64,000 bases of DNA, from NCBI RefSeq assembly GCF_014270105.1, contig NZ_JACNMF010000003.1, positions 62,001-126,000 of the forward strand, written 5' to 3'. Positions 1 to 7,770 of this stretch are shown here, one piece after another. The notes beneath the pieces were generated by a model. The model had not been told where the DNA came from, did no database searches, and saw nothing but the letters and a program-made list of their open reading frames with translations. The stretch comes from Hyunsoonleella aquatilis. Its GTDB lineage: Bacteria > Bacteroidota > Bacteroidia > Flavobacteriales > Flavobacteriaceae. The translations under genes and the position numbers were made by a program. Position 1 is the first letter of the stretch. The number at the start of each line of letters is the position of its first letter.

Positions 1-1007
1 TCGTCCTCTTCCACACAGGCTGTGCTATTAAGAGTATTGGTAATTTCAACGCGATAGGTGCCACTTTGGGTAACATCTAATGTTGGGTTTGTTTCTCCGG
101 AAATTAGGACATTATCAAGAAACCAGGCGTAAGTGGCACTGGGACTCTGAATATCTCCATCCAGTGTAATGGATTGGGCGCAAGTATCAATATCGTCTCC
201 TAAATCCAGAATTTTGAAACTATCTCCTTCGATAAATACTGCAGAATCAAATTCATTATCAAACCCATCCGCAATTACCAATTTGATATGGTATGTTACG
301 AATGGGGTAATTGTAGTCGATGCAGTGAATACTTCGGTTCTTCCATTATAGTTGGTGTCGCCAATATTGTAGCCATCAAAATATTGCTCGTTTTGGGCGG
401 CACACACACCTACAATTTCGTCATGCACGGTATTTGTATTTACCGGAGTTGTCGTGCCAGGAACCAAGGCAATATTTTGATAGGGCAACCCGCTACCAGC
501 TTCTCGTATCAGGAATGCAAATCCATCAGATACGTTACAGGGGTTGATACCTGAATACTCTTCCGAGGCCAGTAAATAATTGAACTGTACTCTATTAGAA
601 ATGGAAACAAAGTCGAATTCTATGGAGGTTGCATTAAGGGTATTGGTAATACCAAGTGCGGCTTCTAAATCAGGGTCGGTGCCCCAAACATCTGAGCCTT
701 CGCTTAAGGTGGTTGTGGTAACCGCATTTCCAGCAGATTCGGCTGCCCCTGTGGATAACATGATACCGTTCTCAAAAGGAAAATTGGAGCTTCCCCTGCT
801 AAATTCCGCATAGCTCCTAAAGCCAGTGCTATTACCATTAACTGTAGAGGTGATGTTGGATACTTCAACACAACCGTCTACTAAATTATCTTCTATAAGC
901 TGCTGAACGGTTACGTTTCCATTTACAGTAATTTGCTGGGAAACCGCTGAGTTAATTGCAAAGACTAATGCAATTAGCAATAGACAAACATGTAGGCTCT
1001 TTTTCAA
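1..1007 (-). CDS. Choice-of-anchor-L surface protein, 3' end cut by window edge
   Basis: Partial gene; the C-terminal part lies beyond base 1. The reading frame is open on the minus strand and has no in-frame ATG. The best start is TTG at 1007, giving KKSLHVC followed by a hydrophobic stretch and AVSQQ, a typical signal peptide. Residues about 45-260 match the choice-of-anchor L domain of Bacteroidota secreted proteins: FRSYAEF, an ENGIMLSTG turn, VWGTDPDL, FNYLLASEEY, CNVSDGFAFLIRE, and a late ADGFDNEFDSAVFIEG. It is followed by an Ig/PKD-like segment (YAWFLDN, SGTYRVEITN). Such proteins are usually exported by the type IX system and carry a C-terminal sorting domain, which cannot be seen here. 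It is probably a cell-surface adhesin-like protein. The upstream region carries a 21-bp-phased direct repeat. Confidence 0.85.
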   Translation of the reverse strand, partial: MKKSLHVCLLLIALVFAINSAVSQQITVNGNVTVQQLIEDNLVDGCVEVSNITSTVNGNSTGFRSYAEFSRGSSNFPFENGIMLSTGAAESAGNAVTTTTLSEGSDVWGTDPDLEAALGITNTLNATSIEFDFVSISNRVQFNYLLASEEYSGINPCNVSDGFAFLIREAGSGLPYQNIALVPGTTTPVNTNTVHDEIVGVCAAQNEQYFDGYNIGDTNYNGRTEVFTASTTITPFVTYHIKLVIADGFDNEFDSAVFIEGDSFKILDLGDDIDTCAQSITLDGDIQSPSATYAWFLDNVLISGETNPTLDVTQSGTYRVEITNTLNSTACVEED

Positions 1008-1058
1008 TTTGTAACATTTGGGTGAAACAATATCTTTTTTGAGGGCTTATTTAGGCAT

Positions 1059-1066
1059 CGAAAGTA
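1059..1066 (-). promoter_or_regulatory. -7-like promoter element for the choice-of-anchor-L gene
   Basis: On the minus strand the sequence reads TACTTTCG, one mismatch from the Bacteroidota -7 consensus TAnnTTTG. It lies about 50 bases upstream of the TTG start at 1007 and 12 bases downstream of the nearer copy of the 21-bp repeat. The placement fits a promoter activated by a factor bound at that repeat. No clear -33 TTTG was found. Confidence 0.35.
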
Positions 1067-1077
1067 ACTATATTTTA

Positions 1078-1109
1078 GACGAAATGCAAAAAAAATCCGA
1101 TGAAATGCA
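1078..1109 (-). promoter_or_regulatory. Two direct repeats GAYGAAATGCA, 21 bp apart
   Basis: On the plus strand GACGAAATGCA (1078-1088) is followed by GATGAAATGCA (1099-1109), matching at 10 of 11 bases with a period of exactly 21 bp (two helical turns). On the coding strand of the downstream gene they read TGCATTTCGTC and TGCATTTCATC. The region lies between the end of one surface-protein gene (1138) and the promoter of the next. Tandem sites two turns apart are the geometry bound by LytTR-type response regulators, which is an inference here. The same TTTCRTCG core recurs upstream of the CAP lipoprotein gene at 28 kb. Confidence 0.5.
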
Positions 1110-1137
1110 ATTAAATTGGTTTTATTCTCATAATGCC

Positions 1138-3912
1138 TTAATATTTTAGTGTAAAATGGTTCTTAAACACCCTGCCATCCTGGAGGGTTACAAAGAACCA
1201 ATAGTCGTCGGTTGGCAATCTCAAACCATTCAGTGTACCGTCCCAACCGGTGCCAAGTGGATCTAGTTGTTTTACCAATTTACCGTACCTATTATAAATT
1301 TTAACCTTGGTATTAGGCTGGAACATTTCAGAAACACCTAAAACATTCCAAGTATCGCTAGATCCGTCGTTATTTGGTGTGAAATACTTTGGAAAACCTA
1401 TTATGGAGACATCGTCCGATACTGTACCGCAATTGTTTTTCACATCTCTCACATAAACCGTATAAATACCGGGTTTTATATTAACGAATGTATCGCTGTT
1501 TTGGTATGGTGCCACCATGTTGCCGTCGCTATCTTCCAGCTGAAATTGATAGGTGCCATCTCCCGAAACGATAACTGCGACAGGAATATTGTTGTAAGTA
1601 TTGTTATCGTTAAAATCAAAGCCTTCAATTTTGGCGATATTTGATGGTTCAACTTCAATAGTTTTTACTTTGGAACATCCGGTGATTTTATCTATTACAT
1701 TTGCTTGGTAGGTTCCTGTTTGGTTCACTATAATTGTTGGGCTTTGTGAGATAAGCGTTCCTGTATTATCTGTCCATTCATATCTGAAATTAGAAATATC
1801 CGATGTGAATACTCCGGCTTCCAAAGTGATTGGTTCTGGGAAAAAATTAGTGCAGTAGTAGGCCGTGGTACTTGCACTATCGATCTCCGGAAGAGGGTAA
1901 ACCGTTAATTTGATTTCGCCAATGCCGTAACAGTTATTCTCGTTTTCAACCCTTGCATAAACAGTTTGGCTATAGGCAGTTGTATTGGTATATTGTTCTG
2001 GCAACTTATTTCGTTCAAGTAATGCATCATTATAGCTTACATAAAAAGCAATACTTGCACTGGCTGGCGCCCCACCCAAAATAGTGGTATTTGCATTGGA
2101 CAGAGTAAATTCGCGAAAGCCGTCTTCCACGCCATCATCATCGCAAGTTGTCAGTTCTTCGTTTAAAACACTTGTTAGGCTCACAGCTAGGGTTAATTCT
2201 GAAGTGTTGCTGCAGGTGGTATCTGTATTTATGACTTCAACATAAATTATTTGTGGATTGGTAGCATTTTGAAAATCGTTGGGGATTGAAATCCTATTTG
2301 TTTTTGAGGCATCCCTGTAAAAATTGACAGACAGGTTTGGCTCACTTGCCGTAAAAATTTCAATAGCTTTATTAAGATTAAAACGAGTTATTCCGTCGTT
2401 TGGCTGTGCGTCCTCGTCACATTGGAGTAATGTGTAGTCTGTGGTAACAGGTTTTGGTTTAAACTGCATTAAAGCTTGCCCTTCAAGTCCGTTACACTTT
2501 TCTCCATCAATTTCAATGATTACTTCATATATCCCCGATTCGTTGACGGATAAGGTGGTTGTATCATTGGGAAGATCTAAATTGTCCTTGCTCCAAAAGT
2601 AAACGGCTCCATCTATGTCCGGAGCCCGCAATGTATATGAGTCGCCTTCACATAAACTAAGTGAATTTGAGGAAGATCCATTTTGGATAATATCAATTTT
2701 TTCATTGAAAAATGAAGTAAGAAAAGGGGGAAGGCCTTGAGTGGAGCGATTTGGGGACAACTCAATCCCATTATGGTCGTAATTGCAAGCCTGTCCTCTC
2801 TGGTTGGGATTATGTATGACTGCCAAATATGGAATCCCAAAATTATAGGTAGCGGCTAAAGCACGATAAATTTTTCCGTTTGGTCCTAACTGAAGTGAGC
2901 CTCTATAAAGCTGACGCTCATCTATGGCAAATTCTGATGCTTGGATATCAGCTTCCGTAACATCAAATTGAGTTAAAGTGGACCTGTGGTTGGTCGGGTC
3001 GTTATTTGCCAATGGGATGTTCAGATTGTTGTAGTTGTTGGAGGAATGGACATAAAGGAATTGGTTGTTTGGCGAAAATTCCACTCCATATGGAAAACTG
3101 TTCAAGCCAGAAATATTTAGTTGCAGCTGATTACTTACAATTCCCGTGGTGGCGTCAAAATCATAGAGTAATAGTCTGTTGTTGCCCGGTGGATCAATGG
3201 TATTATTGGTCACATTGGCTACTGCCATTTTTGTTCCATCCGGCGAGAGCTTTAAATTGCCTCTGGCATCAAATACACTTAGACTACTAAATGTCGATTT
3301 AACCGGGGTTGCACTAACGCCAACGTTGCTTACCTCAAAAGCGTGGTACGTATTAAAACCTGCCTCTATTCCATTCTCTGAGGAAAAAGCAATTACCCAA
3401 AGGGATTCGGTCTCACAATCTTTTAAAACGGCAGTCAATTTTTCTGAACAAGTACCTAAAAGGTTGATGTTTTTCGTAGTAACTTCTCCACGGCCTTCGT
3501 CTCTTCTCATGTCAACTTCAGAGTAATTTAGGCCATAATTAAACCCGTCAAGTTCATTGTCCACAGTAAATACGTAATACGAATCTGGATGGCTTGGTTT
3601 CGGAACTATTATTGCCGATTGGGTACTGGAGGCGTCCCCAAACAGGTCTGTGCCTCCCATCATGACATCGTGTTCCTTATTCCAAATGGTAGAGCCGTCG
3701 GTGTAAAAAAGCAAATTGCCAAAATTATCAGAAATTGAGGCACAGCCTTCATTTGTAAAAAGGTTTCCGTCGTTCAATGAAGTGGCCACTCCAGTAAAAG
3801 GATCAAAACTTACGCCCCCGCCGTATCCAAAATACCAATTGGAGGCTTCACCTTGTGCATAAACACTAGCGTTTACGACAAATAGAATCACTAAAAGGGC
3901 AATTTTTTTCAT
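1138..3912 (-). CDS. T9SS type-B sorted surface protein (beta-propeller + Ig-like domains)
   Basis: 924 residues. The N-terminus is a signal peptide (MKKIALLVILFV...SVYAQ). Residues about 25-400 are rich in short beta motifs of WD40/propeller type (NWYFGYGGG, GNLLFYTDG, KLSPDGTKMAVAN, GVEFSPNNQFLYV, LQLGPNGKIYRA). Cysteine-containing Ig/PKD-like modules follow. The last about 85 residues start at FPKYFTPNNDG and include VKIYNRYGKLVKQ, GWDGT and a terminal FKNHFTLKY, the gliding-motility-associated (type B) sorting domain recognised by the type IX secretion system. The product is therefore predicted to be secreted and surface-attached; its ligand is unknown. It is probably transcribed from a TATCTTTG element overlapping the end of the upstream permease gene. 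This family of very large flavobacterial exoproteins is common and seldom characterised. Confidence 0.93.
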   Translation of the reverse strand: MKKIALLVILFVVNASVYAQGEASNWYFGYGGGVSFDPFTGVATSLNDGNLFTNEGCASISDNFGNLLFYTDGSTIWNKEHDVMMGGTDLFGDASSTQSAIIVPKPSHPDSYYVFTVDNELDGFNYGLNYSEVDMRRDEGRGEVTTKNINLLGTCSEKLTAVLKDCETESLWVIAFSSENGIEAGFNTYHAFEVSNVGVSATPVKSTFSSLSVFDARGNLKLSPDGTKMAVANVTNNTIDPPGNNRLLLYDFDATTGIVSNQLQLNISGLNSFPYGVEFSPNNQFLYVHSSNNYNNLNIPLANNDPTNHRSTLTQFDVTEADIQASEFAIDERQLYRGSLQLGPNGKIYRALAATYNFGIPYLAVIHNPNQRGQACNYDHNGIELSPNRSTQGLPPFLTSFFNEKIDIIQNGSSSNSLSLCEGDSYTLRAPDIDGAVYFWSKDNLDLPNDTTTLSVNESGIYEVIIEIDGEKCNGLEGQALMQFKPKPVTTDYTLLQCDEDAQPNDGITRFNLNKAIEIFTASEPNLSVNFYRDASKTNRISIPNDFQNATNPQIIYVEVINTDTTCSNTSELTLAVSLTSVLNEELTTCDDDGVEDGFREFTLSNANTTILGGAPASASIAFYVSYNDALLERNKLPEQYTNTTAYSQTVYARVENENNCYGIGEIKLTVYPLPEIDSASTTAYYCTNFFPEPITLEAGVFTSDISNFRYEWTDNTGTLISQSPTIIVNQTGTYQANVIDKITGCSKVKTIEVEPSNIAKIEGFDFNDNNTYNNIPVAVIVSGDGTYQFQLEDSDGNMVAPYQNSDTFVNIKPGIYTVYVRDVKNNCGTVSDDVSIIGFPKYFTPNNDGSSDTWNVLGVSEMFQPNTKVKIYNRYGKLVKQLDPLGTGWDGTLNGLRLPTDDYWFFVTLQDGRVFKNHFTLKY

Positions 3913-3931
3913 CTTTTCATAGCAATGCCAT

Positions 3932-3939
3932 CAAAGATA
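3932..3939 (-). promoter_or_regulatory. -7 element TATCTTTG for the T9SS surface protein gene
   Basis: The minus strand reads TATCTTTG, a perfect match to TAnnTTTG, directly abutting the stop codon of the ABC permease gene (3940-3942) and 20 bases before the ATG at 3912. It suggests the surface-protein gene has its own promoter with a leader of about 13 bases rather than relying on read-through from the ABC genes. No convincing -33 box is visible. Confidence 0.4.
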
Positions 3940-4764
3940 TTATAAATCGCGCTTTTTTAATAATCTATACGATAAAAAGATGAATAGTCCTGTCCAAGCT
4001 AAAACGATTAAGATTTCATGGAAGTGCACTCCGTAATCGTGAATAAACTCTTGGTTGTTTGGAGCCTTCATTGAGGCTATGCGCAATGCGGGCCAGTCAA
4101 TCAACTTGTACATGGACTTTAAAGGGAAAAGGTTGTGTATGCCCGTGGCTATATCGTCATTGGTAAATTTGTAAATTATGGCATATATAATCCACTCCAA
4201 TATGAAAAGGATGAATAAAAAGGCCAACGCAAAAGCTGACCGTTTTACTAACATTCCAAGCAATAAGCACAAGCTGAAAAATCCAATCAGTTTGACAAAG
4301 TAAGCCAAAAGAAACTCAGTGTCAGCAAATATGATGTTAAACTCGTTGTAACTAGAATAATAAAGGCCTATGGCCATAGTCAATATAAAAATTATGGCAG
4401 TTGAGACCAAGGAGAAGAATATGATAGTGTAAAACTTGGAAAGAATAAATTCTTTTTTGCTCAAGCCGTCAATTAAATTTTGTTTGATGGTTTTGTTGCT
4501 GTATTCATTGCCAATCATACTAACCACTACAATAGCGAAAAATAGCTTGAAGTGTGCCGCAAAATAGGTTACTAAATGCCAAATCAATGGAAAATTGAAA
4601 ACGCCCCATTCCCCAAGTTCTATGGTAAAATAGCCGAAAAAAGGTATTTTTAAAGAGGATAAAAAGATTATAAAAAGCGGTAAGATAAACGAGATGAAAA
4701 TAAGTACTTTACTCGTTTTATTGAGCATTAGTTTTTGCAATTCTAGCTTCAGCAGTCGTAACAT
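3940..4764 (-). CDS. ABC-2 type transporter permease
   Basis: 274 residues with six hydrophobic segments (about 20-40, 60-85, 108-130, 145-170, 175-200 and 245-268). The N-terminus MLRLLKLELQKL followed by a first helix, and the motif LIDGLSKKEFILSKF, are typical of ABC-2 permeases of the NatB/CcmB-like class in Bacteroidota. The gene starts 10 bases after the end of the ATPase gene, so the two form one exporter operon and would assemble as two ATPases with two permeases in the inner membrane. The substrate cannot be read from sequence; relatives export antibiotics, Na+ or other small molecules. Confidence 0.88.
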   Translation of the reverse strand: MLRLLKLELQKLMLNKTSKVLIFISFILPLFIIFLSSLKIPFFGYFTIELGEWGVFNFPLIWHLVTYFAAHFKLFFAIVVVSMIGNEYSNKTIKQNLIDGLSKKEFILSKFYTIIFFSLVSTAIIFILTMAIGLYYSSYNEFNIIFADTEFLLAYFVKLIGFFSLCLLLGMLVKRSAFALAFLFILFILEWIIYAIIYKFTNDDIATGIHNLFPLKSMYKLIDWPALRIASMKAPNNQEFIHDYGVHFHEILIVLAWTGLFIFLSYRLLKKRDL

Positions 4765-4774
4765 TTCTATGGGG

Positions 4775-5671
4775 TTATTGGTTGTCGGTTAGTTGTAAAA
4801 ATTGCTCCTCAAGGCTTTCTTTGCGCTGCACTAAATGTGTCAGAATTATGCCTTTTTCGAAAAGCAATTTGTTGAATTCGTCCGAAGGTAGCGGTTCATT
4901 TAAAAAAGCGGTAATCAATTCGCCTTCTACCTTTATCTTTCCAAAGGATGTATTGTTATTTAAAAAATCAAGAAGTTCTTGGCTATTTTTGCATTTCAAT
5001 TCAAAGAAACCGTGACTTGAAATCATTTCGTCTACACGGCCTGAATACAACTTTTCACCTTTTCGCAGTACGACAACATGAGTGCATACTTTTTCAACTT
5101 CGTCTAAAAGGTGTGAAGCCAATAATATGGTAGTGCCTTGATTGGCAATATCCTTTATGATTTGTCGGATTTGATGGATGCCCTGAGGGTCTAAACCATT
5201 TGTAGGCTCATCCAAAATCAAAATTTCAGGGTCGTTTAAAAGGGCGGAGGCAATGGCCAATCGCTGTTTCATTCCCAATGAAAAGGTTTTGAATTTACTG
5301 TCCTTTCTGCCCAAAAGACCAACGACCTCAAGCTTTTCCTCAATTTTAGAATAATCAACTTCCTTTATTCTGCAAACCAATTTCAGGTTTTCAAATGCTG
5401 TCATGTATGGGTAGAAGTTGGGGCGCTCGATAATAGCGCCTACTTTTTTAAGGGCATCATGCGTTGTGGTATTGCCATCAAACCACTTAAAATCTCCCGA
5501 GGTTTTATTCACTACATTTAGTACTACGCCCAGGGTAGTGGATTTACCGCTTCCGTTAGGCCCTAAAATCCCATAAACATTGCCTTTGTTGATGGTAAAG
5601 GATAAATCTTGTACTGCAGTTAAATATCCAAATTTTTTTGTCAGGTTGTTGATTGTTAAAATAGGTTCCAA
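4775..5671 (-). CDS. ABC transporter ATP-binding protein
   Basis: About 298 residues from the preferred start, TTG at 5671 (reads MEPILTINNLTKKFG). A longer frame reaches 5773, but its extra 34 residues (rich in K, Y and R) do not belong to the family. Domain landmarks: Walker A GPNGSGKST (about 37-45), Q-loop region, signature FSLGMKQRLAIA, Walker B ILILDEPTNGLDPQG, and switch histidine in LLASHLLDEVEKVC. The C-terminal 80 residues are the regulatory extension common in ABC-2 exporters (NatA-like). It powers the permease encoded immediately downstream. The start lies 112 bases from that of the divergent kinase-like gene. Confidence 0.92.
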   Translation of the reverse strand: MEPILTINNLTKKFGYLTAVQDLSFTINKGNVYGILGPNGSGKSTTLGVVLNVVNKTSGDFKWFDGNTTTHDALKKVGAIIERPNFYPYMTAFENLKLVCRIKEVDYSKIEEKLEVVGLLGRKDSKFKTFSLGMKQRLAIASALLNDPEILILDEPTNGLDPQGIHQIRQIIKDIANQGTTILLASHLLDEVEKVCTHVVVLRKGEKLYSGRVDEMISSHGFFELKCKNSQELLDFLNNNTSFGKIKVEGELITAFLNEPLPSDEFNKLLFEKGIILTHLVQRKESLEEQFLQLTDNQ

Positions 5672-5760
5672 GCGAAAAAGTTTTTTACCGAAAAGTGTCC
5701 GGCTATTGATTAGTTTATACTTATGACGAGATGTTGCATATTTTGTTACATAAAATCCCT

Positions 5761-5768
5761 TAAATTTG
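5761..5768 (+). promoter_or_regulatory. -7 element TAAATTTG; fixes the start of the kinase-like gene
   Basis: TAAATTTG is a perfect TAnnTTTG match. It contains the in-frame TTG (5766) that would otherwise be taken as the start of the downstream gene. If this is the promoter, transcription begins near 5775 and translation must start at ATG 5784, leaving a very short leader. A TTTG at 5742-5745 is only 15 bases upstream, closer than the usual -33 spacing. Confidence 0.45.
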
Positions 5769-5783
5769 AGCAATCAAACTATT

Positions 5784-6848
5784 ATGGAAGACTTAAAAAT
5801 ATCAAAGCGAAAACCATCGTATCCAATTTCTGCTAAGCTAAATAAATACCTGTCGGAATACAACAGGATTACAAAAACCCCAATTTTTTATGATGATTTG
5901 TTGCGGTTTCAAGGGGCCATTGAGGTGTATGATAAGGATGATAACGATACCCTTTGGATTCGCGTGTACTACAGTGAGTTTGATCGGGAGGAAATCGATT
6001 TGGCCTTGAAAAAAGTGTATGCTTATCTGCATTCTGATGGCAACGAGAGCATTTTCCCGTTTTTAAGTGTGGATGCCATTGACTACTGCACTTTTGGGAA
6101 TTCTAAGCCTTTTCGAATAAAGATTAGGAATATTATGAACGATAACTATACCTATTTCTATGTGAAAACGGCAGATGCTTCTCGTATTTATGGATTGGAG
6201 CTAGAGCATATGCTTTCCCCCTATAATTTGAATTTTTTGGTGAACAATACCACCTTGATTGAAGAGCATATTGTGGGTATTCCGGGAGATGTGTTTATAA
6301 AAGATATGTTGCCCAATTGCACAAAAAGGGAAAAGTCTCAAATAGCAAAGGAGTTTGTAAAATTTAATGAGCGATGCATGATTCGATTACTTGGAGATAT
6401 GCGATCTTACAATTATGTGATTGTGCCCACGCATGATTTTGACAATGTGGTGTACAGGATTCGAGCTATTGATTTTGACCAACAGTCGTACGAAGGGAAG
6501 TTTAATATTTACCGCCCACAATTTTTTAAGGAAAATACTAAAATGGTTGAAATGGTGTCTGAAAGTATTCAAAAACTATCCATTGACCAATATAAAATTG
6601 AGGAGCGCTCCATATTGGTTAAGCGTTTAAAAAGTTTTAATGATAGAATTAATGAACTCCTAAAATGCATGATGAAAGATGTGATTTCCACGGATGAAAA
6701 TGTGGACTTGCTAAAGGAAAAAATATTTGAGTATACTTACGACAGCAAGTTTAAGAAGTGTAAAAATATGGGAGAAATCCTCGAAGAGGCTTTGGCGTAT
6801 CTAGTACATAATTATGAAAATGTAAACCCTTTAAATTTAAGGCGTTAA
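5784..6848 (+). CDS. Uncharacterised protein with kinase-like catalytic motifs
   Basis: 354 residues from ATG 5784. I do not recognise a named family. Reading the sequence against the protein-kinase/aminoglycoside-phosphotransferase fold gives an ordered set of matches: a lysine in YFYVKTA (K128), acidic residues in GLELEHML (139-141), a hinge-like LIEEHIVGIPGD (159-170), GDMRSYN (204-210) with Asp and Asn five apart as in the HxDxxxxN catalytic loop, and IDFDQ (229-233) in the place of the DFG metal-binding motif. The C-terminal 100 residues are helical and charged. A small-molecule or protein kinase, or a pseudokinase, is inferred, not established. It is divergent from an ABC exporter and ends 6 bases from a convergent gene, so it is probably monocistronic. 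No signal peptide or membrane helix. Confidence 0.7.
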   Translation: MEDLKISKRKPSYPISAKLNKYLSEYNRITKTPIFYDDLLRFQGAIEVYDKDDNDTLWIRVYYSEFDREEIDLALKKVYAYLHSDGNESIFPFLSVDAIDYCTFGNSKPFRIKIRNIMNDNYTYFYVKTADASRIYGLELEHMLSPYNLNFLVNNTTLIEEHIVGIPGDVFIKDMLPNCTKREKSQIAKEFVKFNERCMIRLLGDMRSYNYVIVPTHDFDNVVYRIRAIDFDQQSYEGKFNIYRPQFFKENTKMVEMVSESIQKLSIDQYKIEERSILVKRLKSFNDRINELLKCMMKDVISTDENVDLLKEKIFEYTYDSKFKKCKNMGEILEEALAYLVHNYENVNPLNLRR

Positions 6849-6854
6849 ATAAGT

Positions 6855-7364
6855 TTAATTCCAGTTTTCATCGAAGTCAAGATTGTTGTAGTCTTCAACA
6901 TCCAGACCATCATCGAATTCATCAAAATCGTTATCTTCGGCTTCAAAAATCCGCTCCGGTGCACTATCTGGAACTTGCCCTTGCACGAACATTAAATTTG
7001 GATAATCGAATCCTTCTGCCTCATCTACAATTTCAGCCAATTCAACATAAAACGTCCACATACTTAAAAAGTCGTAAATATAGATTAGCTTGGTCTGGGC
7101 TTCGTGCACCACATCATTAATTGCAGTTTCGTTCATCAACCGTGCTGAACCATCTTCACTCAAATCGAAAAGCGAAATTTCCTCACCTTGGTCCCATTGG
7201 TCGTTACTAACATAAAACGAAGCCATTTCACTGCCGTCAAAACCAAAAGATTGTGTTATGATGTTATGCAAATCCTCCAAGGTATCGGTCTCCCGAATTT
7301 CTAAATCCCGAAACACATCTTCTTCGGTATCGTTGTCCAAAATCACTCGAAATCTGTAAATCAT
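6855..7364 (-). CDS. Plasmid pRiA4b ORF-3-like / IS1096 TnpR-passenger family protein
   Basis: 169 residues, strongly acidic. The pattern MIYRFRVILDN...RDLEIRETDTLEDLHNIITQSFGFDGSEMASFYVSN with KLIYIYDFLSMWTFYVEL matches the pRiA4b ORF-3-like domain (an alpha/beta domain also found as a passenger in IS1096-type elements, but here chromosomal and free-standing as usual in Bacteroidota). The tail from about 135 is almost all D, E and N (DNDFDEFDDGLDVEDYNN). Its function is unknown. No transposase or element ends are present nearby, so the 'TnpR' label should not be read as mobility. It ends 6 bases from the convergent kinase-like gene. Confidence 0.85.
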   Translation of the reverse strand: MIYRFRVILDNDTEEDVFRDLEIRETDTLEDLHNIITQSFGFDGSEMASFYVSNDQWDQGEEISLFDLSEDGSARLMNETAINDVVHEAQTKLIYIYDFLSMWTFYVELAEIVDEAEGFDYPNLMFVQGQVPDSAPERIFEAEDNDFDEFDDGLDVEDYNNLDFDENWN

Positions 7365-7394
7365 TTCAGTTAAATATTGGGTACAAAGATAACT

Positions 7395-7766
7395 TTATTT
7401 TTTTGGTTTTCTGGATTTGCTGGCCTTTGCCAAGGGGTTAAATTTTAAGCATAAATCTAGCCAATAAGTGAGCGTTTCTTCGGAGTCGAAACCCTCGGGC
7501 GCAACAAAAATATAACCTTTCATGGGTCGGCCTGTAAAATCCATTGGGAGGCATTCGGGTTTTTCAAGTTCTTTTTCGTAGGCGTCCAATCCAATGCGTG
7601 CCATTAATAGGCTATCGCCATATTTTTTATCAATATGAATCCCGCATAACATTTTGTTGTCTACTTTAAAACAAAGGCCTCCCATCATTTTAAACTCGGA
7701 AAACCCAGTATGCTTTTCTTTCAATTGCCGTCTAATGCGGTCTGCCAGAAATTCGTCGTAGGCCAT
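7395..7766 (-). CDS. TfoX N-terminal domain protein
   Basis: 123 residues, a single TfoX/Sxy N-terminal domain: MAYDEFLADRIRRQL, FKMMGGLCFKVDNKMLCG, a central LLMARIG and MKGYIFV near the end, with a lysine/arginine-rich tail (KASKSRKPKK). In gammaproteobacteria TfoX/Sxy activates competence genes together with CRP; stand-alone N-terminal-domain proteins in Bacteroidota have no demonstrated role and are often found beside general metabolic genes, as here. The gene lies 4 bases downstream of the acyltransferase gene, so the two are likely co-transcribed. Confidence 0.85.
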   Translation of the reverse strand: MAYDEFLADRIRRQLKEKHTGFSEFKMMGGLCFKVDNKMLCGIHIDKKYGDSLLMARIGLDAYEKELEKPECLPMDFTGRPMKGYIFVAPEGFDSEETLTYWLDLCLKFNPLAKASKSRKPKK

Positions 7767-7770
7767 GATT

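Noticed and set aside
3179-3526. 115-codon plus-strand frame inside the T9SS surface protein gene
   Set aside because: Antisense shadow of a well-supported gene; no family features.
6855-7364. IS1096 TnpR-passenger label taken as evidence of a mobile element
   Set aside because: No transposase, inverted repeats or target duplication nearby; this family is usually a stand-alone chromosomal gene.
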